Assembly (NCBI GenBank): GCA_017524615.1 | Contig: JAFXVJ010000003.1 | Span: 1 to 43,300, forward strand | Length of the DNA stretch: 43,300 nucleotides | DNA from: Clostridia bacterium | GTDB taxonomy: Bacteria > Bacillota > Clostridia > Christensenellales > Aristaeellaceae | Direction: 5' to 3' | Part shown: piece after piece, positions 33,689 to 42,200 of the stretch | Position numbering within the stretch: the stretch's first letter is position 1 | How the letters are laid out: every line of letters begins with the position of its first letter | Made by a program: the position numbers and the translations under genes | Notes under the pieces: model-generated | Database searches by the model: none | What the model saw: the letters and a program-made list of their open reading frames with translations, nothing else | What the model was told of the DNA's origin: nothing

Positions 33689-34978
33689 TCATGTCCGGAA
33701 AGCATCTTCCATCTTCAGATAGGCCAGACACAATGCTATTCCGAGAGCACCCATCAGAAAGAACTGGACGGCGATCCCGGCGCCCATTCCTGCACCAAAG
33801 AACGGAATCAGCCATTTTTGCAGGGGCGAATCCGACATCATCAACGGTTCAAATGCATGATCCGCCAGCAGGCCGCCCAAAAACAGGCCCAAGGGAATGG
33901 CACAGTTTTTCAGTGTGCTTTCTGCAGAGAAAACTCGGCCTTGCAATTCCAATGGGATCTGTTCTCGCATAAGCACCGTCAGATGCGCGTTCATGACCGC
34001 GGCCATGGCGTATGACCCAAAGGCAGCGGCGCACCAGACAACAGGATGCTGCGACAGGCCCTGGAAGATGTTCCCCGAAAATACAAGGGCTGTGCTGATG
34101 CCGATCAGTTTCAGCCTGTTTTTTACAGGCTTCATCCATGTGACAAGGAGACTGCCCGCCATCACACCCAGGGCAACAGAGCTTTGAACCGCACCCAAAA
34201 CCTGTTGGTTTCCTCCGGTCCTTGCCAGAACAAAGGGGGACAGAAGTCCGTCGTTGCTCATTTTTGCAAGGAAGTTGACGCAGGTCATAAACAGGATCAA
34301 ACGCAGCAGCACGGTATGGCTGCGCAGGAATCGGAAGCCTTCCGCGCAGGTTTTTCGGAATGGTTCTTTTTGTTCTTTTTCTGTACCCTCAGCCTTTGGG
34401 ATTCGGATAAAAAGAAGCAGAACGATGAACGCTGCGAAAAAGCTGCAAAGATCGCAGATTAAAACGATCTTCAATCCACCGAAAGACAATAGAGCGGCAC
34501 CCATAGCGGGAGCCAGAATGGAAACTGCAGCCCCGGAAAAACCCTGCAGCCCGCTGACCCTGGCATACTGCTTCTTTGGCACCAAAAGACTGGTTGCCAC
34601 AAAGGCGGCAGGCTCCTGGAACGCATTCATGCAGCTGAGCAGGATATTGATCAGGTACAGGTGCCAAACCCGGAGCACAGAAAACGAATACAGTAAATAG
34701 ACGCTGAACGTTCCGCTTGCAGCAAACAGATCAGCTGCCAGCATGATGCGCTTTTTATCCCAACGGTCTGCCATCGCACCGGCTGCGAACCTGAAAAGGA
34801 TCGTAGGCGCAAACGAGCAGAGTGTGAGCAGCGTAGTGCTGGAAGCCGTTCCTTCCTGACGATAGATCCACACGATCAGCGCATATTCCGTCATTGCTGT
34901 TCCGAGAGCGGATACAGCCTGTGAACTCCAAAGAAGAAGGAAACTTTTCAGTTCCTTCAGGATATTCAGTTTTTTCAT
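33689..34978 (-). CDS. MFS exporter, macrolide-efflux-like (MefA/Tet(V)-type family)
   Basis: 429 residues with about 12 membrane helices, starting LLWSSQAVSALGTAMTEYALIVWIY, with the loop motif RFAAGAMADRWDKKRIM (MFS motif A between helices 2 and 3) and NAFQEPAAFVATSLLVPKKQYARVSGL, typical of the drug-efflux MFS group near MefA and EntS. Substrate unknown; antibiotic or siderophore export is the usual role. The DNA is clearly poorer in GC than its neighbours (a line near 34441 is about 43% against above 60% elsewhere) and codons end in A/T more often, so recent transfer is likely. AAGGAG precedes the start. Confidence 0.87.
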   Translation of the reverse strand: MKKLNILKELKSFLLLWSSQAVSALGTAMTEYALIVWIYRQEGTASSTTLLTLCSFAPTILFRFAAGAMADRWDKKRIMLAADLFAASGTFSVYLLYSFSVLRVWHLYLINILLSCMNAFQEPAAFVATSLLVPKKQYARVSGLQGFSGAAVSILAPAMGAALLSFGGLKIVLICDLCSFFAAFIVLLLFIRIPKAEGTEKEQKEPFRKTCAEGFRFLRSHTVLLRLILFMTCVNFLAKMSNDGLLSPFVLARTGGNQQVLGAVQSSVALGVMAGSLLVTWMKPVKNRLKLIGISTALVFSGNIFQGLSQHPVVWCAAAFGSYAMAAVMNAHLTVLMREQIPLELQGRVFSAESTLKNCAIPLGLFLGGLLADHAFEPLMMSDSPLQKWLIPFFGAGMGAGIAVQFFLMGALGIALCLAYLKMEDAFRT

Positions 34979-35155
34979 GGCTTTGCTCCTTACAATTCAT
35001 ATTGATGATCATTGCAATAGGCGCAAAGCCCGATTCGGACGATCAGTTTCCTCCGGAAGAGGGCTATCGCTCCGAGCAAGTACCGTCCGTATCAGACCTT
35101 GCGCGGAGCCGAGACATCTGCGGCGAAGGATACTCCATTCAGATCATGCTTCAAC

Positions 35156-35359
35156 TCAAAACACCTCCGGCTGACCCACTCCATGCTGTAAAGCCAAGGG
35201 ATTCGGCATCACCGCACGGAATCCATTGTTTTGCAATTCTGCATCATGCTCTGTAAATCCTGCAAATACGCAGGAAAACCCGCGGTGTTTCCCCAACAGT
35301 TTGATGGCGATTATTCTGCCATGCTGTAAAGCTTTGCTCGCATACAGCGATTGTGCCAA
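35156..35359 (-). pseudogene. Remnant resembling the C-terminal part of a glycerate kinase
   Basis: A 67-codon open stretch with the segments SLYASKALQHGRIIAI, SCVFAGFTEHDAELQNNGFRAVMPNPLAL resembles the late part of glycerate kinases (QSxxGK...G, then V-AG...E-L-N-G...AxMP), but it lacks the rest on both sides and stops early. The following 34979-35155 holds only further broken coding-like sequence, including a frame ending CAYCNDHQYEL just before the MFS gene. The resemblance is by eye and weak; it may be chance. Confidence 0.3.
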
Positions 35360-35385
35360 TGTGCCCTGAAATCAGGGCTATAGCC

Positions 35386-35422
35386 AAAAATGCCACAACC
35401 CCGATCCCGTGTCAGGATCAGG
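35386..35422 (-). terminator. Terminator after tRNA-Pro
   Basis: Minus strand CCCTGATCC-tgacac-GGGATCGGGG hairpin (35403-35422) followed by TTGTGGCATTTTT. Confidence 0.6.
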
Positions 35423-35431
35423 GCTGCTCTG

Positions 35432-35508
35432 TGGTCGAAGTGGTGGGATTCGAACCCACGGCCTTTTGGTCCCGAACCAAACGCGCTACCAGACTGCGCT
35501 ACACCTCG
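35432..35508 (-). tRNA. tRNA-Pro (anticodon CGG)
   Basis: Reads CCG codons. Full cloverleaf: acceptor CGAGGTG / CACTTCG, D stem GCGC/GCGC, anticodon stem TTTGG/CCAAA with loop TTCGGGA, T arm GTGGG TTCGAAT CCCAC, discriminator A and an encoded CCA (complement TGG at 35432-35434). Seven bases downstream of tRNA-Thr, so both come from one precursor. Its 3' end faces the low-GC MFS island. Confidence 0.97.
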
Positions 35509-35515
35509 AAAAAAA

Positions 35516-35591
35516 TGGAGCCGATAAAGGGACTCGAACCCTTGACCTGATGATTACGAATCAGCCGCTCTACCAACTGAGCTATATCGGC
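35516..35591 (-). tRNA. tRNA-Thr (anticodon CGT)
   Basis: Reads ACG codons. Acceptor GCCGATA / TATCGGC, D stem GCTC/GAGC, loop TTCGTAA, T arm AAGGG TTCGAGT CCCTT, discriminator T and encoded CCA. The anticodon stem GCTGA/TCATC contains one C-U mismatch at positions 28-42; all other arms pair fully. Confidence 0.95.
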
Positions 35592-35617
35592 ACGCTGACA
35601 AACCGTCAGCAGAGGAT

Positions 35618-35646
35618 ATTATAGCAAACCTTTTCCTGAAAGTCAA
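35618..35646 (-). promoter_or_regulatory. Strong promoter of the tRNA-Thr/tRNA-Pro unit
   Basis: Minus strand: -35 TTGACT (35641-35646), 17-base spacer, -10 TATAAT (35618-35623), with the tRNA beginning about 27 bases downstream of the -10. Confidence 0.88.
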
Positions 35647-35822
35647 TCCATTTCTTGCGCGTCATTGCGTTTTCCGTGCAAATTTTGCCGTTTCATTTTC
35701 CGTTTTTCCCCACCGGCCCGTCAGCATCGCGCGGGTCGCCCTCCATTTCGCCTGTCCGGCGCTGATCTGGGGCACGGTGAAGAGCATCGCCAGCGCCTGA
35801 CAGGAGCCGGACACGGATCACG

Positions 35823-36623
35823 TTACAGATCAATGCCCGGCAGCGCGGTGACCGTGCGCACAAATGTGCCGTTCAGGCGGCGCATCAGGTTCACCTGGGG
35901 CACGTTCCGCCGGAAAATGTGGGTGTACATGGTGATGACGCCCCGCTCCCTGAGCAGCGCGGAGGCCGCGCCCAGCAGGTTTTTCGCCATTCCCTGGCGG
36001 CGGCTGTCCGATTTTGTATAGATCATCAGCAGCGTGGCGGTAGGCCCCGTGCCGGTCACGATGGTTTCGCATATCGGCTGCCCCCCGCGGTAGAAGCCCA
36101 GGGCCATGAAGTGCTGCTGCTGCTGCCACAATTGCAGATAATCCCGGGTGATGGGCTGAATGCGATGGGCGTTCACCCGGTTCAGAAAGGCGTTCTGGGA
36201 TGCCTCATCGGACAGAGGCACCGACGCGAAGGTGAGCCCCATGGGGGCCTGAGGCACGCCGGCGGGCGGCAGGAAGCGGAACATATCCTCGCCGTCGTCG
36301 TTTTTCAGGCCGCAGGATTCGTAAAAGCGCAGCAGTTCCCCGTCCTCCGGCAGCACCTGGGCGTAGAGCCTCGCCGGCAGGTTGGGGGTGCGTGCCCGCA
36401 ATTGCTCGGCCCGGGCCAGCAGCGCCCCGAACATCAGCGGCCGGGCTGTTGGCTGGCAATCCAATTGGATAAACAGGTGGCAGGGCCGCTCGGGATACAT
36501 TTCTCCCTGAAAAAACTGGATCACATAGCCTGTGCCCAGCTGGATCTGCTGGTCATTGGCTACAAAAAACACATTCTCCGGCGCCACACCCTGGAAGGGC
36601 GCCTGCGGATGGGTGATGCGCAT
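35823..36623 (-). CDS. GNAT-family N-acetyltransferase, tandem-domain
   Basis: 266 residues. The C-terminal half holds a clear GNAT domain: acetyl-CoA loop SRRQGMAKNLLGAASALL (from residue 207, R-x-x-G-x-A) preceded by the beta strand TATLLMIYTKSD and followed by VNLMRRLNGTFV. The N-terminal half (FIQLDCQPTARPLMFGALLARAEQL, ELLRFYESCGLKNDD) looks like a second, degraded GNAT fold with the typical late FYESCGL strand. Substrate unknown. Lies 46 bases after the GuaA-like gene with AAGGGGG before the ATG, so probably co-transcribed with it. Confidence 0.85.
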   Translation of the reverse strand: MRITHPQAPFQGVAPENVFFVANDQQIQLGTGYVIQFFQGEMYPERPCHLFIQLDCQPTARPLMFGALLARAEQLRARTPNLPARLYAQVLPEDGELLRFYESCGLKNDDGEDMFRFLPPAGVPQAPMGLTFASVPLSDEASQNAFLNRVNAHRIQPITRDYLQLWQQQQHFMALGFYRGGQPICETIVTGTGPTATLLMIYTKSDSRRQGMAKNLLGAASALLRERGVITMYTHIFRRNVPQVNLMRRLNGTFVRTVTALPGIDL

Positions 36624-36669
36624 ACGATCCCCCTTGCTTCGGTTGATTCGTCCACATCAGCGGACGGGC

Positions 36670-38118
36670 TTATTGCCATTCGATGCCTGCATAATTGCTG
36701 CTGGGCGTCAGGTCATACACCACCCGGCGCACTTCCGGCTGGCTGCGCAGGATGCGGTCCACCACGTTTTCCACCAGATCATACGGCAGCCGGGCGGCAC
36801 AGGCCTGGGTGCGTTCGCTGGCGTGCACTGCCCGCAGGCACACCACCATGCCATCCTCTCCGGGCATGGGGCTGAGCACCGCGAAATACTGCCACAGCCG
36901 CTTGACCGCGCCGGAGCGCTGCAATTCGCTGCGGAATATGGCGTCTGCTTCCCGCAGGATCTGAAGCCTCTGCGGCGTCACCTGGCCCATGATCCGTAAA
37001 GCCAAGCCGCTGCCCGGGAAGGGCTGGCGCGACAGGATGTCCGGTGGGATGCCCAGATAATCGCCCACCCGTCGGATCTCATCCTTGAACAGCTCCCGCA
37101 CCGGCTCGATCACCGGCACCGAATCGCACAGCACCGGCTGGTTCGCACTGGCGCCGGTCATGATGTCGTTGTAGCTGGTCCCGCGAATGAGGGCGTCAAA
37201 ATGCCCCAGCCTGCCTTTTTCCTCATTCAGGACGGCCTGCAGGGTTTCGCCAATGGCGCGGCGCTTCTCTTCCGGCTCGCTGAGCCCTTCCAGGGCCTGC
37301 AGGAACCGTTCCGCCGCGTTCACCCGGAGGATGTCCATGCCCAGCTGATCCCGGTAATAGGCCATAAAGGCGTCGCCTTCCTGGGCCCGGAGCAGGCCGG
37401 TATCCACAAAGATGCATTTCAGGTGATCCCCCAGCGCCTTGAAGGCCAGCAGCGCGCTGACGCCGCTGTCCAGCCCGCCGGTCATGGCGCACACGGCCTT
37501 TCCGCCGTCCGTCACCCGCCTGATTTCTTCGATCGCCTGGTCCACAAAGGCATCGTCGTCCCACCAGGCCGTGCAGGAGCACACATTCAGGGCGAAATTT
37601 TTCAGCATCAGGGAGCCTTCGGGATCCACCGGCTCCACCTCAAACTGCAATCCATAGAAGGGCAGGCTTTCATGCCGGAAGCCCACGATGATTTCCTGGG
37701 CCTGGCACAGGGGCACGACCTGGTCCGGCAGACGGAAATCCCGGGCGCAGGGCAGCAGCCGCTCGGCCGTTTCAATGCCCTCGGTCAGGGGGCTGGGCTG
37801 GCAGACCAGGCTGGCCATGGCGCCTCTCAGTTCCGCCTCTCCCACGGATCCGCCCAGGGCGGTCAGCATCAGCGCGGCAGCGCCGCCCAGGGCCAGCACA
37901 GGAATGCCCAGGGCAAACAGGCGGCTGTCCAGCCCGGCGGGCACATCGCCTCCAGGGCTGCCCGCGAGGATCAATCCCAGGGGATCCTGGGCCTGAATCT
38001 CCTCCAGGGGAATGCTTCCCGGAACGATTATGCTCTGCACCCGCTCAGCGCGCAGCTTGCGGGTGACGGCCCGGCTGGACCCATCGTCAAAATTCAGCAC
38101 CAGCACCATGTCTCGCAT
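36670..38118 (-). CDS. GuaA-like protein with degenerate glutaminase and altered synthetase site
   Basis: 482 residues, architecture of GMP synthase: class I amidotransferase domain, ATP pyrophosphatase domain (TGGLDSGV at 213-220, P-loop-like), dimerisation domain (RQPFPGSGLALRIMG, VVYDLTP...AGIEWQ). In the glutaminase half the nucleophile Cys of GxCYGxQ is Gly78 (VLALGGAAALM) and the His of QFHPEV is Glu160 (GLQFEVEP), so it cannot hydrolyse glutamine in the normal way. In the synthetase half the IKSHHNVGGLP segment is missing (GASANQPVLCDSV) and the KPP before IEWE is lost. A paralogue with changed or regulatory function is likelier than the housekeeping GuaA. ATG 38116-38118 has GAGGTGG upstream; an ATG four codons earlier is also open. 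Confidence 0.82.
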   Translation of the reverse strand: MRDMVLVLNFDDGSSRAVTRKLRAERVQSIIVPGSIPLEEIQAQDPLGLILAGSPGGDVPAGLDSRLFALGIPVLALGGAAALMLTALGGSVGEAELRGAMASLVCQPSPLTEGIETAERLLPCARDFRLPDQVVPLCQAQEIIVGFRHESLPFYGLQFEVEPVDPEGSLMLKNFALNVCSCTAWWDDDAFVDQAIEEIRRVTDGGKAVCAMTGGLDSGVSALLAFKALGDHLKCIFVDTGLLRAQEGDAFMAYYRDQLGMDILRVNAAERFLQALEGLSEPEEKRRAIGETLQAVLNEEKGRLGHFDALIRGTSYNDIMTGASANQPVLCDSVPVIEPVRELFKDEIRRVGDYLGIPPDILSRQPFPGSGLALRIMGQVTPQRLQILREADAIFRSELQRSGAVKRLWQYFAVLSPMPGEDGMVVCLRAVHASERTQACAARLPYDLVENVVDRILRSQPEVRRVVYDLTPSSNYAGIEWQ

Positions 38119-38187
38119 GATTATTTCCACCTCTTTGAGGTCAGGATCCCTGAACAGGGGGAACCTTGATTCATTCGACGGCTGACG

Positions 38188-38222
38188 GTAAAAATCCTGC
38201 CGGATGCGCTGTCCTCATCCGG
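38188..38222 (-). terminator. Terminator-like hairpin after the CHAP gene
   Basis: Minus strand CCGGATG (38216-38222) / CATCCGG (38200-38206), followed by CAGGATTTTTA. The stem is short (7 bp). Confidence 0.55.
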
Positions 38223-38238
38223 AAAACCGGGGATTTCC

Positions 38239-39171
38239 TCACCGGTTGATCCTGTCCAGCTCATTTTCCAGCGCCAATTGCGTTTCCAGATTGGCCACGC
38301 CGGTTTCCAAAATGCCCGTTTTTTGCTGGAAATCCTTGATCGCGTCGGTCGTGATGGCGCCGTAGCGGCCCGTGGTATACTGGCTTTCCAGCAGTCCGGC
38401 CGCAACCAGCTTTCTTTGCAGGGCCAGCACCTTTTCCCCGTCGCAGCCGAAGCGCAGCGTGATCTCCACCAGGTCATGCACGGTCCCATACCCCTGAATG
38501 GCCCAATAATCCAGCGCGTAATCGTTGCGCTCCACCGATTGGGGGGCCGGCTTACTGGTGTTGTTGCCCTCGATCACGTGTACCCGAGCCTGGCCGTGAT
38601 CATCATATGCACAGTATTCCACCAGAGCCACATGCGCGGTATCCCCGGTGGAATTCACAGACAGGAACAGCCAATCCCCGGGCTGGGGGATATAACTGTT
38701 GGGCGTCATCGCCGTGGTTTCCCCCTTGAACCATTGGGTGCCCCAGCCGGGCACTGTGCCCTTCCGGGCAATGTAGCGGCCCTGCGTGAGAAACCAGTCC
38801 CGGCCCACGTTGGTGCCGGAATAATTGGGATACAGGCGGGTGAGCAGATGGGTTTGATGCAGCTGATCCACCCGATTCACGCACCAGCAGGCAAATTCCG
38901 CGCACCATTCCGCCGTGGGATAGCCCGCCCAGGTGCCGTACTTGGTGACGCCGCTTCTTTCCTCGGTGTAGCCCAGTTCTCCCCGGGCCACGTCCACCAG
39001 CCACAGCACATAATCCGGCACCGGCTGGGCGGGCGGGATCAGGGTCTCCCCCGCCTGGATTTCCAGGGCAGCCAGGTAGGAGGCGGTGGCATCGTTTTCC
39101 GCCGCACCCACGGCGGGCAGCGCCAGGACGAGGCACAGGAGAACCATCAGGATACGAATGACGGGACGCAT
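38239..39171 (-). CDS. Secreted CHAP-type peptidoglycan hydrolase with peptidoglycan-binding domain
   Basis: 310 residues. Signal peptide 1-23 (LVLALPAVGA). Residues about 55-215 form a CHAP-like cysteine peptidase/amidase: catalytic Cys90 in EWCAEFACWC, PQPGDWLFL (162-170), His180 in TAHVALVEY, and EGN at 201-203. Residues 240-288 are a peptidoglycan-binding type 1 repeat (VLALQRKLVAAGLL...GAITTDAIKDFQQKTGI). It would cut cell-wall peptides outside the membrane. It follows the giant surface protein by 70 bases, which include a hairpin, so the two are probably expressed together. Confidence 0.9.
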   Translation of the reverse strand: MRPVIRILMVLLCLVLALPAVGAAENDATASYLAALEIQAGETLIPPAQPVPDYVLWLVDVARGELGYTEERSGVTKYGTWAGYPTAEWCAEFACWCVNRVDQLHQTHLLTRLYPNYSGTNVGRDWFLTQGRYIARKGTVPGWGTQWFKGETTAMTPNSYIPQPGDWLFLSVNSTGDTAHVALVEYCAYDDHGQARVHVIEGNNTSKPAPQSVERNDYALDYWAIQGYGTVHDLVEITLRFGCDGEKVLALQRKLVAAGLLESQYTTGRYGAITTDAIKDFQQKTGILETGVANLETQLALENELDRINR

Positions 39172-39199
39172 GGAAAGCCTCCTTCATTTCACGGGAATC

Positions 39200-39226
39200 G
39201 GGGCCGGAGGAACTGCCTCCGGCCCC
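39200..39226 (-). promoter_or_regulatory. Strong hairpin between the surface-protein gene and the CHAP gene
   Basis: Perfect 11-bp stem GGGGCCGGAGG (39200-39210) / CCTCCGGCCCC (39216-39226) with a five-base loop and no T run behind it on the minus strand. It may be a transcript-processing or partial-termination site that lowers CHAP expression relative to the surface protein. Confidence 0.45.
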
Positions 39227-39241
39227 GGGAATACACGGCAA

Positions 39242-42200
39242 TCAGAAGTCCGCGTCGGGGAAATCCTGATTCTGATCAGGGTTCATGTTCTTATACCGGT
39301 CGGACCTGCGCTGCCGCGGACGGCCTGCCGTCTGGGTGCTATTGAGATCCGGCTGGCTGCCGGCCATCCACGGATCCTGGCCCGCTGCGGACGGAGCCGA
39401 TCCGGGCGCCTGATAGCCGCTGTTCCAATTCTGGAAGGGCTGACCCGCGGGACGGGCGGGGGTGGAATTCATGTTCTGGAAGGGTTTGAAGGTCTGGGTC
39501 CCTCCGGCTGCGCCATCCGGCCTGTTCATATCCTGGAATGGCTTGAAAGGCTTGGTTTCGCCTACCGCAGGCACATTGGTCTGCAAAGGCTTGAAATTCT
39601 GCGTGGGCCGGGGCGAACCGCCCTGCGGCGGCATGAAGGGCGCCGTGGACTGGGACGGGTAAGCGGGCCGATTGGTCTGCGTAGGATTGTTCTGCGCCTG
39701 ACGCATCACCGGCTGACCGCTGGCCGAAGACTGCCGGATCTGCTGGCTGCGGGCCGCCTGACGGCGTTTTTCGTTCTTCCGGTGCAGATAGTAGGCATAG
39801 CCGATTCCGCCGCCGCCCACGGCCGCCACGCCCAGCAGCGCAGCGGGCAGGATCCAGCCGTTGCCGCTCTTGGGCGCTTCATCGCCCTGCGGCGCAGGCT
39901 CCACGGTGGGCAGCACGGTGGGCGCCTCCGTGACCGCCGCGGTGGCGGTAGGCGCGGGCGTCTCCGTCACCAGCAGTTCAGGATCGGGGGTGGGCGTCGC
40001 GTAGGGATTGAAGGGCTCATAGGATACCGCCAGGGCCGGATTCTGCCACACGATGGCGTTGTAATCCTCCACCGGCTGGATTTCATTGGGGTTGCCGCCC
40101 ACGTTGCCGCCATTGGCGTCCAGGTATTCGCTGCTCTGCAGGAAGCTGGACAGTTCACCCAAGGTGAGCACCTTGAAGTAGTTGCTCATCACGTAGCCTT
40201 CGGTGCCCGCCTGGCTGATATGGTACCAGGTGCCTTCGCTGTTGCTGACGGTGCCCATCACCAGGGCAAAGGCGTAATTGTCCAAAAGCCGGATCCGGCT
40301 GGCCTGGGTGCTGGGTTCAGCGCGCAGGTTCACCTTGCCGCTGTTGCTGATGATGTGGCCGTAGCTGGAGGGGCTGTCCTGGGTGACAGGCGCCGGCGTG
40401 GGGGCGGGCGACGGCGTAGGCGTGCCGCCGGCCAGGCTCTGGTCATAGGCCAGGCTTTCCTGGGCGTCCATCATGCGCAGCAGGTCCTGGCGCACATAGC
40501 CCCACAGGCCGTTGTACTGCACCAGATGCCAGGCCGCCTGGCCGGTATAATACTGGCCCCGAACGATGGCCACGGCGCCGTAGGGAATATAGGTCAGGAT
40601 TTCGCCATTGGTGTCCGGGAAGCCGCGCATGGGCACGTTGTCGATCCTGGTCATGGCATAGCCGTCGTACTGATCGGGCACAGGCGACGCGGTCACGGGG
40701 GGCTCTGTGGCATTGATCTGATCCAGATAGGGCCGCGCCGCTTCATTGCTGATGGGCTTCAGGGACGAGGAGGGCATGTAGCCAAAGCTGGAGGTGCGCA
40801 CATCCTGCACCTTGGACCAGGCAGTGCCGTCCACATACACCTCATCGGTCACGATCACCAGGGAATCCGCCATCAGGATCTGCATGATGGTATCATCGGT
40901 CAGGCTGGCGCCGGTGCGCAGGGGCACCTGGCCCTGGGTGAGGGCATAGCCCCGATAGGGCACGGGGGAAGACGTGGGCACGTTGGTGGGCGTCGCGTCA
41001 GGCGCCTGGGTGACCGCCTGCGTAGGCGCGTCTGTGGGGGCCTGGGTGGGCGCCTGGGTGGCCAGAGGGGTCTGGGTGGGCACAGGGGAAGAGATGGTGG
41101 CCTGAATGGCGTCGCTTTCCGCCTGGCTGAACAGATCCACATACCGGCTCATGAGGTAGCCGTCCGTTCCCTTCACGCACACGTGATACCAGATATCGCC
41201 GCCTACATTCTGGGAATCGTATACCCACACCCGGGTATTTTTGGACAGAGAATCGATCTTGTTGTCCGCCACCTGGGGAGACCGGCGGAAATTCACGCTG
41301 TTGTTGGTGATGGCCCAGCGGTCAATGGCGGCGCCCACGGGAACATCGGTGGGCGCGGGGGTAGGCGGCTGCGTGGGCGGCTGCGTATAGCCGAACAAAG
41401 CCGCGATTTCCGCTTCGCTCAGCAGCCGCACCACCGTCACGTTCAGATAGCCCTGCTGGCCGTCGATCTCCACGGCATACCACACCTTGTTCTGAGGAGT
41501 GGTTACTTTGCCGATGATGTGCGCCAGCTGATTGGAATTGACCGTGCCGATGATGTTGTTTTCGGCCGTGGTGGGCGAAGAACGGAAATTGATGCTGCTG
41601 CCCGTGGGATAGCCGTAGGTGTCCATAGGCTCGTCAATGGGAATCTGCGTAGGCGAGGGGGTCACAGGGGCCGGCGTAGCAATGTACTCATACAGGAAAA
41701 TGATTTCTTCCTGGCTCAGGGTGCCGTCGGCATTCAGGATGACCGTGCGGCTGCTGTCGCCGGTCAGGCGATAATTCTCTTCCAGGTCAATGGGCCGCGC
41801 TTCCACGATGTTGCTGCCCACATAGCACAGCTCCTGCCGGGGAGAGGCGATGTCCCGCCCGTCGGCCGCGTCCTGGAATCGGATGGTCACATAGGCATTG
41901 ACTTCATTCTTAAACTGGAAGGTCACTTCATTGGGCGTCGCCTCGCCATTTCCGTTCACCGTCACGACGACCGTTTCGGGAGAGGCCAGTTCATACCCCC
42001 AGGACGGATCCACCCGGCTCCAATCCAGTGAAATCGCATTCTCCTGGCCCTGCACGCAGGTGACCGTTTCGGTATAGAACGCTTCCCCGTTGGGGCGGAT
42101 ATAGCGCACATTCACCAGCGCCACCTTGGGCGTGGGAACTTCATAGCGGTACACGAAAACCACTTCGGCGGGGTTCGCGCCGTTATCATCCACATGCACT

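Noticed and set aside
33404-33690. Duplicate of the tRNA-Pro 3' end as an att site at the far border of the MFS island
   Set aside because: I scanned the border for the T-arm and acceptor sequence and found no direct repeat, and there is no integrase gene.
39086-42031. Long plus-strand open frame opposite the surface protein (about 980 codons)
   Set aside because: Gly/His/Arg-rich shadow frame of a repeat-rich gene; the opposite strand encodes recognisable SH3 and MucBP-like units.
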